In this document: one piece after another, positions 27,223 to 36,490 of the stretch
Layout: each line of letters begins with the position of its first letter
Position numbering within the stretch: position 1 is the stretch's first letter
Source of the DNA: Flavobacterium sp. 245
GTDB taxonomy: Bacteria > Bacteroidota > Bacteroidia > Flavobacteriales > Flavobacteriaceae
DNA length: 64,000 bases
Reading direction: 5' to 3'
Assembly (NCBI RefSeq): GCF_004362055.1
Contig: NZ_SNXB01000007.1
Coordinates: 186,001-250,000 of the forward strand
The notes under the pieces: generated by a model
What the model saw: the letters and a program-made list of their open reading frames with translations, nothing else
Databases searched by the model: none
Told to the model about the DNA's origin: nothing
Translations under genes and position numbers: made by a program

Positions 27223-29014
27223 TTTAAACCCTCTGAAAGCTTCATTGCTTTTTATTTTTTTGTCACTCGCAATTCCGGCGCTTTCGCAGAAAAAAGAAAT
27301 TCCGTTATGGGATAAAATTCCAGATGAAATTGTATCAAAAGAATATTTTGAAGAAGTTGATCGCAAAAACGAACTTTCAGAAGGAGTCCGAAAAGTAACA
27401 TTGCCAACCCTTACTGTTTATTTGGCTGATCCAGAAAAATCAAATGGAACATCCGTTATCATTTGTCCCGGTGGCGGTTACGGAATGCTGGCAATCAATA
27501 AAGAAGGTTACAAAGTAGCCGAATGGTTTAATAGTTTAGGAATAAATGCTTTTGTTTTAAAGTATAGATTACCGAGCGATTTAATCATGAAAAATAAAAC
27601 CGTTGCGCCACTTCAAGATGCGCAAGAAGCCGTAAGACTTGTCAGAAGAAATGCTTCAAAGTGGAAACTGAATCCAAATAAAATTGGCATCATGGGCTTT
27701 TCTGCTGGAGGTCATTTGGCTTCTACTCTATCTACACATTTTAATGATAAAGTTTATACGCCTTCTGACACAACCAGCGCCAAACCAAATTTTTCGATTT
27801 TAATTTATCCTGTAATTTCAATGCAGGAAGGTGTTACCCATCAAGGTTCTAAAGATAATTTATTAGGAAAAAATGCCGGCTCTGAATTAACCGAAAAATA
27901 TTCAAACGAAAAACAAGTAACAGCTTCAACACCAAAGACCTTTTTAGTGCATGCAACAGACGATAAAGCTGTTCCTGTAGAAAACAGTATTAATTACTAT
28001 TTAGCGCTAAAAAAAGAAAAAGTTCTAGCAGAAATGCATTTGTATGAAAACGGTGGCCACGGTTTTGGCTTAGGCGTTAAAGGAACAAATGCATCGTGGC
28101 CAAAAGCTTGCGAAAAATGGCTTATCGCAAACAATTACACCTTAAAACCTGATGGATATGTGTTTACCTATTTTAAAGGAAATGGCGAAGATGGACTGCA
28201 TTTGGCTTATAGCGAAGATGGCTATAAATGGACAGCTTTAAAGAATGACACTTCATTTTTAACACCAGAAGTAGGAAAAGACAAATTAATGCGAGATCCA
28301 TGTGTCATTAAAGGCGGAGATGGATTGTATCATATGGTCTGGACGGTAAGCTGGACCGATAAAGGAATTGGATATGCTTCTTCAAAAGATTTAATTCATT
28401 GGTCAAAACAAGAATTTATTCCGGTAATGGCTCATGAAAAAAAAGCCAGAAATACTTGGGCACCAGAAATTACATATGACGAAAAAGCAAAAATTTATAT
28501 GATTTATTGGGCTTCTACAATTGAAGACAAATTTCTGGAAACAAAATCTGAAGAAGAAAAAGGATATAATCATAGAATCTATTATACCACAACTAAAGAT
28601 TTTAAAAAGTTTGCAAAAACAAAATTATTATATGAACCTGGATTTAATGTAATTGATGCTTCTATAGTCAGACAAGGAAATCAATTTGTTATGTATTTAA
28701 AAGATGAAACACGCAATCCAGTTAAGAAAAACATTAAAGTTGCTACTAGTGAAAAATTAACTGGGCCTTATAGCCAAGCAAGCAAAGCAATTACTGGTGA
28801 TTATTGGGCTGAGGGGCCTACAGCAATACAAGTAGATAATAATTGGATTGTTTATTTTGACAAATACACACAAAAAAAATATGGTGCAGTAAAAGAAACT
28901 TCTAAAGGCTGGGAAGATATTTCAGAACAAGTTAGTTTTCCTGCTGGAACCCGCCATGGAACTGTAATAAAGGTTTCTGCAGAAGAAATTAATTCCTTAA
29001 AGAAAGAGCAGTAA
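27206..29014 (+). CDS. two-domain secreted esterase plus GH43-like glycosidase
   Basis: 602 residues. The start overlaps the GH2 stop by 17 bp. A signal peptide (FLSLAIPALSQ) precedes an alpha/beta-hydrolase domain, about residues 30-310: VIICPGGGY oxyanion loop, GFSAGG with nucleophile Ser167, HATDD and GGHGFG with His285. From about 318 a second domain with propeller features follows: HLAYSEDGYKW, RDPCVIKGGDGLYHMVWT with Asp364, TWAPEITYDEKAKIYMIYW and EGPTAIQVDNNW. I infer an acetyl- or feruloyl-type esterase joined to an arabinosidase/xylosidase-like GH43. A stand-alone close paralogue of the first domain lies at 53233. Exact substrates are unknown. Confidence 0.8.
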   Translation: MKKSNNLNPLKASLLFIFLSLAIPALSQKKEIPLWDKIPDEIVSKEYFEEVDRKNELSEGVRKVTLPTLTVYLADPEKSNGTSVIICPGGGYGMLAINKEGYKVAEWFNSLGINAFVLKYRLPSDLIMKNKTVAPLQDAQEAVRLVRRNASKWKLNPNKIGIMGFSAGGHLASTLSTHFNDKVYTPSDTTSAKPNFSILIYPVISMQEGVTHQGSKDNLLGKNAGSELTEKYSNEKQVTASTPKTFLVHATDDKAVPVENSINYYLALKKEKVLAEMHLYENGGHGFGLGVKGTNASWPKACEKWLIANNYTLKPDGYVFTYFKGNGEDGLHLAYSEDGYKWTALKNDTSFLTPEVGKDKLMRDPCVIKGGDGLYHMVWTVSWTDKGIGYASSKDLIHWSKQEFIPVMAHEKKARNTWAPEITYDEKAKIYMIYWASTIEDKFLETKSEEEKGYNHRIYYTTTKDFKKFAKTKLLYEPGFNVIDASIVRQGNQFVMYLKDETRNPVKKNIKVATSEKLTGPYSQASKAITGDYWAEGPTAIQVDNNWIVYFDKYTQKKYGAVKETSKGWEDISEQVSFPAGTRHGTVIKVSAEEINSLKKEQ

Positions 29015-29047
29015 AAAAATACCGGATATTGATTCCTCAATATCCGG
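29014..29047. terminator. probable bidirectional terminator
   Basis: Eleven-base stem CCGGATATTGA (29022-29032) and TCAATATCCGG (29037-29047). The minus-strand side is followed by seven T (29021-29014 region). The plus-strand side has a weaker CATTTAAA tail. It separates the two convergent operons. Confidence 0.7.
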
Positions 29048-29318
29048 CATTTAAACGAATTAACAGAAAAAACTTTTAAATATTTTAAAAAACAATACCT
29101 CATAAAAATCATGAGACTGCATTTAAAGAAATAATGCATTTTAATTATTTTCTTAAATCTCTACAATTCAAACATCTATAATTTGAAAATGCAAAAGTAT
29201 TCTGAAATACCATTTTACTTTACCACCAAAAGTTTTTAAAGTTATAGATTAGGAGATTTGAAGAATTATGAACCGGGAGAACATAAAACTCAAAAATATT
29301 TAACCCGCTAACGAAACC
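29015..29318. other. 304-bp convergent intergenic region
   Basis: It lies between the plus-strand esterase-GH43 gene and the minus-strand CE12 gene. The hairpin at 29022-29047 is the only clear element. The rest is AT-rich with no credible gene. Confidence 0.6.
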
Positions 29319-30062
29319 TTATTTAATTTGTTTTTTTAATTTTTCAATTGAAGATTCTTCTAGAAGTTTGATTTGATCAATTACAATCTGTGCTACTGCA
29401 GTTGCTCCTTTTAAAGAAAGATGCGTGTCATCTGCTTTATCTTTATCATAATATCCGTTCTCACCAGCTTTAAAATGCAAATGCAATTGTTTTGATTTTT
29501 CTGGTCCATAAGATTGTTCCAGCAATTCTGTATAATATTCTAAATCAATAAAAGGCACTTTATATTCTTGTGCAACCAATCTGGTTTCTAAAGGATAATC
29601 ACCATGAGTAGGGACTAGAACTCCTTTTTCGTTAAAATTGCGTCTTGCAATTGAAGTCAGTAATATTGGAGTTGCGCCCTTTGCTCGTGTTTCTTTCACA
29701 AAACGAATTAAATTATATCGATACGCAGTATGAGGATTTGTATAACGTGTAGAATCCTCAATTTTTTCGTCATTATGACCAAATTCTATAAAAACATAAT
29801 CGCCTTTTTTGAGCTTTTTACAAATAGAATCCCAACGTTTTTCATTTATAAAACTCTTTGTACTTCGGCCATTTACCGCTTTATTTACAACAATAATATT
29901 ATCAGTAAAAAAAGGCTGTAATACTTGAGCCCAACCATGTTCCGGATTACGATCTGGATCTTTTTTATTAGCCATTGTAGAATCTCCAATACAATAAACT
30001 GTTGTTTTTTGTGCAAAACAAAAAGTGGTGATAAATAAAGCTAAGAATATGTGTTTTTTCAT
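29319..30062 (-). CDS. CE12-type rhamnogalacturonan acetylesterase (SGNH hydrolase)
   Basis: 247 residues, signal peptide ending CFAQ (residue 18). SGNH motifs in order: YCIGDSTMAN with nucleophile Ser28, KAVNGRSTKSF, FIEFGHND with Asn97, and DDTHLSLKGA with catalytic Asp211/212-His214. This set and the length fit CE12 rhamnogalacturonan acetylesterase, which removes 2-O/3-O acetyl groups from galacturonate in rhamnogalacturonan so that lyases can act. It is the last gene of the minus-strand pectinase operon, 133 bp after the GH28 stop. Confidence 0.9.
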   Translation of the reverse strand: MKKHIFLALFITTFCFAQKTTVYCIGDSTMANKKDPDRNPEHGWAQVLQPFFTDNIIVVNKAVNGRSTKSFINEKRWDSICKKLKKGDYVFIEFGHNDEKIEDSTRYTNPHTAYRYNLIRFVKETRAKGATPILLTSIARRNFNEKGVLVPTHGDYPLETRLVAQEYKVPFIDLEYYTELLEQSYGPEKSKQLHLHFKAGENGYYDKDKADDTHLSLKGATAVAQIVIDQIKLLEESSIEKLKKQIK

Positions 30063-30138
30063 TTGGTTTCTTATTTTTTTTATGGATTGTCGTAAGTTTT
30101 TGGTTTTAAGATATTCATTTTACAGATTCTCTTTTTGT

Positions 30139-30168
30139 AGACGCATTGCAGTGCTCCTCTATCAATAA
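30139..30168. repeat. degenerate GTAGACGCA...TGCnnCTC repeat copy
   Basis: The spacer between the CE12 and GH28 genes contains GTAGACGCATTGCAGTGCTC. It resembles a decayed copy of the GAGACGCACnGCnGTGCGTCTC hairpins at 41397-41416 and 41634-41657. Confidence 0.4.
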
Positions 30169-30195
30169 ATCTTAGGAAATTTGGAATTCAAAAAA

Positions 30196-31551
30196 CTAAT
30201 TTTTAGAAACAGCCGAAGGTACTGTCGCTCTCTTTCCTATAAAAACATCTGTCATTAAAACATTTTCGGCATTCTCATTTGAAATTGCATTTTTTGCTTC
30301 CTTAATTTCGATAGTATTCAAACTGATATTTCGAATTTTTTTATCAGGAAATCCCTGAATTACAATTCCAGATTCTGTTGCCTTATTACAGGTTATATTC
30401 GAAAAATGAATATTCGAAATATCCGATTGAAAACCTTTTCCTTCTCCATGATAGTTAGCGGTAATGTAAAGACAATCTTCAACTTCATCTAACTGAATAT
30501 TTCGAACAAAAATGTTTTTAATAAAACCACCTCTATCAGCATTGGTTTTCAAATAAATACCTCGTTTTAAATAACCAATAGTTTTACAATTTTCGACAAA
30601 GACATTTTGAACTCCAGCCGACATTTCACTGCCTATAACAACACCATGAAGTCCTTTAAAATTACAGTTTCTGATTACGATATTTTCACTTGGTGTTGCT
30701 GTATTGGCTCTTCCTTCATGATCTCTTCCTGCTTTAATAGCAACATTATCATCGCCATTATTAAAAGTCACATTTTCAATTAAAACATCTTTTGCATATT
30801 CTGGATCAATTCCGTCGTTATTATGGTTTAAAGATTTATAGCTAATACCACGAACTGTAATACTTTGTGACTTAAGCAAATGAAGACACCAAAAAGGGGA
30901 ATTTTCAATGCGAATATTTTCGACTAAAATATTCTTGCAGTTAAAAAACTGAATCATCTGCGGACGCAAGAAATAACCGTCTCCAAATTTTCTGTCTTTT
31001 AAAGAAACACTTTTATGATTCATTTCACGGCTTAAATCTTTTCCTTTTCCTTCTTTTTCTTTAAAAGTTTTCCACGTTTTTCCTCCTTCTCCATCAATAG
31101 TTCCTTCACCTGTTATGGCAATATTTGAACAATTATAAGCATAAATTAGCGGACTATAATTGTACAGCATCGTCCCTTCCCAGCTTGTTAAAACCATTGG
31201 AAGATAATCATTTGGATTATCGCTAAATTTTATTTTCGCTCCCTTTTCTATTTTAAGATTTACATTGCTTGCAAAATGAATTGGGCCATTTAATTTATAA
31301 GTTCCTTTTGGTACTATAATCGTTCCGCCATTATTTTTTTTGCAGAGTGCCATTGCTTTATCAAACGCAGGTTTACTATCTGAAATTGAATCTCCTTTTG
31401 CTCCTAGTTTTACAACATTTATTTGATAGGCAGGAATGACCGGCAACTGAATCCTTTTAACAATCGAATCCACTTTTGAAGATGGAAATTCGCTGTTTTG
31501 AGCAAAAGAAAACGTAGAAATCAATAAAAATAGTAAGTGTTTTAAGTTCAT
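30196..31551 (-). CDS. GH28 polygalacturonase-type glycosidase (first of two)
   Basis: I choose the ATG at 31551 (451 residues), because it directly begins a signal peptide MNLKHLLFLLISTFSFAQ. An ATG at 31605 would overlap the upstream gene and add a non-signal extension. GH28 beta-helix motifs seen: NNDGIDPE, GDDNVAIKAG, HGVVIGSE and RGIYLKTN. In the second motif Asn replaces the usual Cys after the Asp pair, while the catalytic aspartates remain. GH28 enzymes hydrolyse galacturonan or rhamnogalacturonan with inversion; exo or endo action is not resolved. It lies 25 bp after the PL10-CE8 gene. Confidence 0.9.
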   Translation of the reverse strand: MNLKHLLFLLISTFSFAQNSEFPSSKVDSIVKRIQLPVIPAYQINVVKLGAKGDSISDSKPAFDKAMALCKKNNGGTIIVPKGTYKLNGPIHFASNVNLKIEKGAKIKFSDNPNDYLPMVLTSWEGTMLYNYSPLIYAYNCSNIAITGEGTIDGEGGKTWKTFKEKEGKGKDLSREMNHKSVSLKDRKFGDGYFLRPQMIQFFNCKNILVENIRIENSPFWCLHLLKSQSITVRGISYKSLNHNNDGIDPEYAKDVLIENVTFNNGDDNVAIKAGRDHEGRANTATPSENIVIRNCNFKGLHGVVIGSEMSAGVQNVFVENCKTIGYLKRGIYLKTNADRGGFIKNIFVRNIQLDEVEDCLYITANYHGEGKGFQSDISNIHFSNITCNKATESGIVIQGFPDKKIRNISLNTIEIKEAKNAISNENAENVLMTDVFIGKRATVPSAVSKN

Positions 31552-31576
31552 TGCAATTACATTTGAAAATTGGAAT

Positions 31577-33583
31577 TTATTTTGAATACCAATTTGATAA
31601 GTCATCTTTCAAAATATTTTCCAATGTATATTTTTCAGCTTCAGTTTTACTTAACTGCTGCGACCATGATACTCTTTTTTTAGGCTGAAAACCTTCACCA
31701 GTACAATTATATTCGGCATAAAAAGCTTTTTTTTCTGCTTCAGGTTTTGACCAATTTTCCCATCCTTCTGGTCTGATTTGTTTTCCTAATTCACAATTTA
31801 AGAAAACCGTTTTAGCAAAAATACGCCAAGGTCTTCCTAGGTAAACGGCATCTGCAGAGGGTTCAGCCGTTAATTTACAATTCTTAAAAACAAACCCGAA
31901 AGGAGTTCCTTCTGGTGTTGACGCTGCGGTTATATAAGAATTTTTTATGCTGTGAATTTCACAGTTTTCAAACAAGGCCGTTGCACTTCCAAAAATAAAA
32001 TCAGTTGTACCTTCTATATAGCAATTTACAAAATACTGTTTAGCCTCTTTTCCTGAGAGATATAAAGTATCCTGATTTCCTAAAATCAGGCAATTTGAAA
32101 CTTTAGCACGATTGGCAACAATTGATAATGCAATACCTTGCCCATTATCTCCCGAAGCATTTTTTATCGTTAAATTTGATGCTGAAAAATCGTCTCCTTC
32201 GACCAAAACTGTATACGTATAAAAAGTACTGTTTCTTCCTAAATTAATTTTTGAGAAATTATCATCAAACGTTATAATCGTTTTTTCTTTGCTTTCTCCC
32301 TGTAAAGCTACATTGGTATTCCATTCAGGAATTCTAACTTTTTCATTGTAAATTCCATTTTTGATTGAAATAGTTACTTTTTCATAGGGAAATGCCGGAC
32401 ACGCATAAACGGCATCTTGAATTTTTGTAAAATCACCCGAACCATCCTGTGCCACCGTAATTAACGTAACATTCTTTTTATCCGAAGCAGCAACCTTTGT
32501 TCCGTTTTTAACTGCCCAAGCAGGGTATTTTTTCAACACTTCTTTTGGCGCATCAGAATACCAAGAATATCCATTTCGTCTTTCAGAACCAATTTGATCC
32601 AACGATTTTTTCTTGATCCCGTCACGGTCACAAAAAAATGGCTCATTAGTTTCAAGATCCATAAAACGCGCCCAAATTGGCCCAGCATTTGTTGCTGGAA
32701 CCATTTTTTTATCTATAATTTTCCCGTCGTCGTTTAGAATTCTTTTTTCTTCTAAATTGGTGATTTTCGTTTTTTCAAACCACTCTTCCGCACTTTTTAC
32801 TGCCGTTATAATTTCTCGTGAAGGTTTTTCAATTGACATTAAAAGCAATACAATTTTTGTCGATTCGTAGCCACTTAATGAAGCCAGCTCAAAGGCACGA
32901 GCATTTGCCGGAGCCAAAGTAACTTCGTCATGTTGGGCGCACCATGCTGTTAAAACACCATTTTGTTTGTATTGTGTTTTTAAAATACAATCTATTCCTT
33001 TATCAAATGCTTTTTTGGTTTGTTGAACAATCTCTTTTGATGGTTTGATGCTATAGAAATCAGTTTCTTCACTAATTTGCTTCATCACATTTAAAATATT
33101 TACCATCGAATCATCATTGTAGGTAATATGCGTGTAATACCCCTTTTTTAGCGGATAAAACTGAGGCCAGCCACCATTATTATATTGTGCTTCTAATAAA
33201 TAATTTAGCCCTTTTAAAAACGATTCTTTATATCTTTCATCTTTTACCTGCGCATACATTCTAGACATAAAAAGCATTTCCTGACAGGTTGCGCCATTGT
33301 CTGTTGTCGTTTCGATGGCCGTTTTTTTAAGCGCCGTTAAATCTTTTTTTTGTTTTGCAGTTAATTCATCCTGCATGGCAATATTTTTTGGCCATCCACC
33401 AATATCTCTTTGATAAAGCAAAACATTTTCTGCTACTTTTTTGGCTTCTTCTGTTGCAAACCACGAAGCATCATGTTTACGAATTACATCCGGCCAGCTT
33501 TTATAATTACTTTGCGCATTCAATCCAAAACTTAATGCGAATAAAAGAAGCCCTATTGTTTTTCTAAATTGAATCATTTTCAT
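31577..33583 (-). CDS. PL10 pectate lyase fused to CE8 pectin methylesterase
   Basis: 668 residues with a signal peptide (LFALSFGLNAQ). Residues about 25-350 look like a PL10 pectate lyase: QRDIGGWPKNIAM, TTDNGATCQEMLFMSRMY, NNGGWPQFYPLKKGYYTHITYNDDSM and WCAQHD. After a linker, residues about 370-660 are a CE8 pectinesterase: VAQDGSGDFTKIQDAV, GNQDTLYL, EGTTDFIFGSATALFENC (catalytic Asp in DFIFG) and YLGRPWR. One polypeptide would demethylate homogalacturonan and then cleave it, giving unsaturated oligogalacturonides for GH105 and KduI. Two nearby ATGs (codons 1 and 3) are both possible. One base separates it from the upstream GH43 stop. Confidence 0.92.
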   Translation of the reverse strand: MKMIQFRKTIGLLLFALSFGLNAQSNYKSWPDVIRKHDASWFATEEAKKVAENVLLYQRDIGGWPKNIAMQDELTAKQKKDLTALKKTAIETTTDNGATCQEMLFMSRMYAQVKDERYKESFLKGLNYLLEAQYNNGGWPQFYPLKKGYYTHITYNDDSMVNILNVMKQISEETDFYSIKPSKEIVQQTKKAFDKGIDCILKTQYKQNGVLTAWCAQHDEVTLAPANARAFELASLSGYESTKIVLLLMSIEKPSREIITAVKSAEEWFEKTKITNLEEKRILNDDGKIIDKKMVPATNAGPIWARFMDLETNEPFFCDRDGIKKKSLDQIGSERRNGYSWYSDAPKEVLKKYPAWAVKNGTKVAASDKKNVTLITVAQDGSGDFTKIQDAVYACPAFPYEKVTISIKNGIYNEKVRIPEWNTNVALQGESKEKTIITFDDNFSKINLGRNSTFYTYTVLVEGDDFSASNLTIKNASGDNGQGIALSIVANRAKVSNCLILGNQDTLYLSGKEAKQYFVNCYIEGTTDFIFGSATALFENCEIHSIKNSYITAASTPEGTPFGFVFKNCKLTAEPSADAVYLGRPWRIFAKTVFLNCELGKQIRPEGWENWSKPEAEKKAFYAEYNCTGEGFQPKKRVSWSQQLSKTEAEKYTLENILKDDLSNWYSK

Positions 33584-33584
33584 C

Positions 33585-35183
33585 TTATTTAGTAATTCTA
33601 AACCAATCTACTGCAACGTTCCCAGAATCATTTGTAATTTTTTCGCTCAAGGCAAAAAGACCAACTTTGGCTCCAATCCATTTTCCTTCTTTTGATGTAA
33701 AGTCATTTCCTATAGCTTGGTATTTTTTATCATCTAAACTGTAGTAAAAACTGCAAATTCCTCCTTTTTTAATTTTAACTCTCAAATAAATTGTATTGTT
33801 AGAAATCAAAATTGGAGCTGTTTCAGTCTCCTCTATTTTTTTATCAAAAGTTCCAGTTTTCTGATTTATGTACAATTTACCATTATCATTTTTAAGATTC
33901 AAATAACTGTAATCTAAACCCATAATAATCAAACCAGTGGTTTCGCCATTTAATCGGGTGTTGAAAGTTATTTTTGCAGTTGCTGTAAATTCTTCAGCAG
34001 GGAATTTCTGCAAAAGCAAATTTGGCGCTTCAAAAATTTTCTTGCTGTCTTTAATTGTTGGAAGACAATACAAATTAAAATATCCTAAACTCGTAGGAAA
34101 TCCCCAATTATTTTGAGCATTAGCCTGCCATTGCCACTGTAATCCTAATTTTGGCAAATTAAACTCATCCGATTCTGCTGGAGTTTCAATTGGATATTTC
34201 TTGCCAACATTTGGCTTTTTATACGTTGTTACAGGTTCACCAATTCCATTTTTGTCAAAATCCTGCCCCATTACTGGCCAATCATTTTCCCATTTCATTG
34301 GTTGTAGATGAACTATTCTTCCGTATGCTCCTTTATCCTGAAAATGTATAAACCAGTCCTCACCTGTTTGTGTCTGCACCCAAGCACCTTGATGCGGACC
34401 GTTAACAGCTGTTTTTCCTTGTTCTAAAACTTTTTTCTTTTCATACGGACCAAAAACGTTTTTTGATCTTAAAACCGTCTGCCAGCCTGTAGAAACTCCT
34501 CCAGCAGGAGCAAAAATGTAATAATAACCATTTCTTTTATAAAACTTTGGTCCTTCAATTGTTCCCTCGCCATCATGGCCATCAATAACCATTACTTCAT
34601 CATTGTTTGTGGCTGTTCCTTCCGCATTCATGCTGCAAACGACGAGCAAACTTTTAATTTTTGCACGACTTCCTGCAAAAGCATGAACTAAATACACTTT
34701 GCCATCATCATCCCATAACGGACTCGGGTCAATAAGTCCTGTTCCGGCTTTAACTAAAACAGGTTCAGACCAAGGTCCTTCTGCTTTTTTGGCTTTTATC
34801 ATATAGATTCCAAAATCTGGATCTGGATAATAAATATAAAATTCATTATTATGAAAATTTATGCTCGGTGCCCAAACTCCGTTTCCATGCTGTACTTTAT
34901 CAAACGTTTCTGTTGGCGTTTGTTTGCTAAGAGCATGTCCAATGATTTTCCAGTTTACCAAATCTTTAGAATGTAAAATTGGTAATCCTGGAATACAATT
35001 GAACGAAGATGCCGTCATATAAAAATCATCTCCTGCCCTTACAACATCTGGATCTGAGTAATCAGCATGTATGATCGGATTTGTATAAGTTCCGTCTCCA
35101 TTATCAGGCACCCAAACCTGCGAAAAATTTTGTTGTGCAGACATGGTTGATAATAAAAGAAAGAGGAATTTTATATTTTTCAT
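33585..35183 (-). CDS. GH43 arabinosidase/xylosidase-type enzyme with C-terminal beta-sandwich
   Basis: 532 residues, signal peptide ending near MSAQQ. GH43 propeller (about 30-320) with the three expected acids: YSDPDVV gives the base Asp44, LIDPSPLWDDDG the pKa modulator Asp152, and TIEGPKFYKRNGYYYIFAPAGG the acid Glu210. WAPSINFHNNEFYIYYPDPDFGIYM is also typical. Residues about 340-532 form a beta-sandwich found in XynB-like GH43 proteins. Likely substrates are arabinan or galactan side chains or a xylose decoration of pectin. The subfamily cannot be fixed from reading alone. Confidence 0.9.
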   Translation of the reverse strand: MKNIKFLFLLLSTMSAQQNFSQVWVPDNGDGTYTNPIIHADYSDPDVVRAGDDFYMTASSFNCIPGLPILHSKDLVNWKIIGHALSKQTPTETFDKVQHGNGVWAPSINFHNNEFYIYYPDPDFGIYMIKAKKAEGPWSEPVLVKAGTGLIDPSPLWDDDGKVYLVHAFAGSRAKIKSLLVVCSMNAEGTATNNDEVMVIDGHDGEGTIEGPKFYKRNGYYYIFAPAGGVSTGWQTVLRSKNVFGPYEKKKVLEQGKTAVNGPHQGAWVQTQTGEDWFIHFQDKGAYGRIVHLQPMKWENDWPVMGQDFDKNGIGEPVTTYKKPNVGKKYPIETPAESDEFNLPKLGLQWQWQANAQNNWGFPTSLGYFNLYCLPTIKDSKKIFEAPNLLLQKFPAEEFTATAKITFNTRLNGETTGLIIMGLDYSYLNLKNDNGKLYINQKTGTFDKKIEETETAPILISNNTIYLRVKIKKGGICSFYYSLDDKKYQAIGNDFTSKEGKWIGAKVGLFALSEKITNDSGNVAVDWFRITK

Positions 35184-35209
35184 TTGTAAAATAATTAACT
35201 TTTCAAATT

Positions 35210-35242
35210 AAACCCGACAGGTTTTAAAAACCTGTCGGGTTT
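35210..35242. terminator. strong hairpin between the GH105 and GH43 genes
   Basis: Fifteen-base stem AAACCCGACAGGTTT (35210-35224) with its complement (35228-35242). There is no long T tract on either strand, so it may end or only attenuate transcription from the GH105 gene, or protect mRNA ends. I recall the core AACCTGTCGGGTTT as a recurrent hairpin in Flavobacterium genomes. Confidence 0.55.
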
Positions 35243-35257
35243 GTTTAGGATTGCAAC

Positions 35258-36478
35258 TTATCTGTTTAGTTCTAAAGCTGCTAAAATAAATGGTCCAGTA
35301 GCTTTTGGATCATTGTCTTTCTTTTTCTCTTTTACATAGTATTCGTAAGAACCATCTCTGTAGGGAGTTCCGCCCAAACCAGCAACTTGGCAAGCCTGAG
35401 TCAAAGTAATACCGCCATCAGCATCAACTTTTATCAATTTTGTTGTTAATCCGTCGAAAGCTTTGTTGGCTATTTTTTTATATTTAGCAGGCAAATATCC
35501 TTTATTAGCTCCTTTTGCAAAAGCATAAGCAAACATTGAAGATCCAGAAGCTTCTAGATAGTTACCTTCTTTTCCTACTTTGTCAGTCACTTGGTACCAC
35601 AAACCAGATTTATCCTGAAATTTTGCAATACTTGCCGCTGCATTATTAAGGTATCCAACTAATTCTTTGTGTTTTGGATGCTCTTTTGGGAAATAGTCTA
35701 AAACATCAACAAGAGCCATAACGTACCATCCTAAAGCTCTCGACCAAAAGTTTGGAGAATTTCCCGTTTCTTTATTAGCCCAAGGCATTTTTTTGCTTGA
35801 ATCCCAGCCATGATATAATAATCCTGTTTTAGGATCTGTTGCGTGAAGCTGAATTTCTTCGAATTGTTTTGCTACATCGTCTAAATATTTTCCGTTTTCA
35901 AAAGTAACCGTGTATTGCGCGTAGAATGGTTCGCCCATGTATAATCCGTCAAGCCACATTTGGTTTGGATAAATATTTTTATGCCAAAATCCACCTTCTG
36001 GTGTTCTTGGTTGTTCTGATAATTGTTTGCGAAGCAATTGCATTGCTTTCAAATATTTTTCTTCTTTTGTGGTTTCGTAAATATTAAAAAGCAAACGGCC
36101 AGAAACAACCATGTCGATATTGTATTTATCCAATTCGTATGATTTAATAGTTCCGTCATTTTGAACCAATGCATCAACATAACCTTTTACATAAACTGGA
36201 TATCTTGGATCTGGGTTCTTTTTATAAAGTTCTTCAAAACCATGTAGAACCAAGCCATGTACATAATCCCATTTTGGTGCTTTTGAGTCGTCAATCATAT
36301 ACGCTTCAGGATGTCGTTTCATCAAAGTCAAAGCCATTTTATCTGACCATTTTGAATTCTTTGAAATCACGATATCTTTAGCAGCTGTTTCCTGTGAAAT
36401 TGCTTTTGAGCTTGCAAAAAGCATAAAAAAAGCCACAACTGAAGATGTAAAATATGCAAGTTTTCTAGTATTTTCCAT
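35258..36478 (-). CDS. GH105 unsaturated glucuronyl/galacturonyl hydrolase
   Basis: 406 residues with an N-terminal hydrophobic segment ending near ISQE. GH105 features: QMWLDGLYMGEPFYAQYT, HGWDSSKKMPWANKETG, WSRALGWYVMALVDVLDYFP, ASGSSMFAYAFAKG and a C-terminal GSYEYYVKEKK block. It should remove unsaturated galacturonate from pectin-lyase products. It is the last gene of a tight minus-strand group (13 bp from the DUF4861 gene) and is followed by the hairpin at 35210. Substrate difference from the other two GH105 proteins is unknown. Confidence 0.92.
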   Translation of the reverse strand: MENTRKLAYFTSSVVAFFMLFASSKAISQETAAKDIVISKNSKWSDKMALTLMKRHPEAYMIDDSKAPKWDYVHGLVLHGFEELYKKNPDPRYPVYVKGYVDALVQNDGTIKSYELDKYNIDMVVSGRLLFNIYETTKEEKYLKAMQLLRKQLSEQPRTPEGGFWHKNIYPNQMWLDGLYMGEPFYAQYTVTFENGKYLDDVAKQFEEIQLHATDPKTGLLYHGWDSSKKMPWANKETGNSPNFWSRALGWYVMALVDVLDYFPKEHPKHKELVGYLNNAAASIAKFQDKSGLWYQVTDKVGKEGNYLEASGSSMFAYAFAKGANKGYLPAKYKKIANKAFDGLTTKLIKVDADGGITLTQACQVAGLGGTPYRDGSYEYYVKEKKKDNDPKATGPFILAALELNR

Positions 36479-36490
36479 TTTAAAATATGT

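Noticed and set aside
35210..35242. CCTGT within the hairpin as an activator site
   Set aside because: The two CCTGT/ACAGG halves are arms of a stem in opposite orientation, not a tandem repeat; it is a hairpin.
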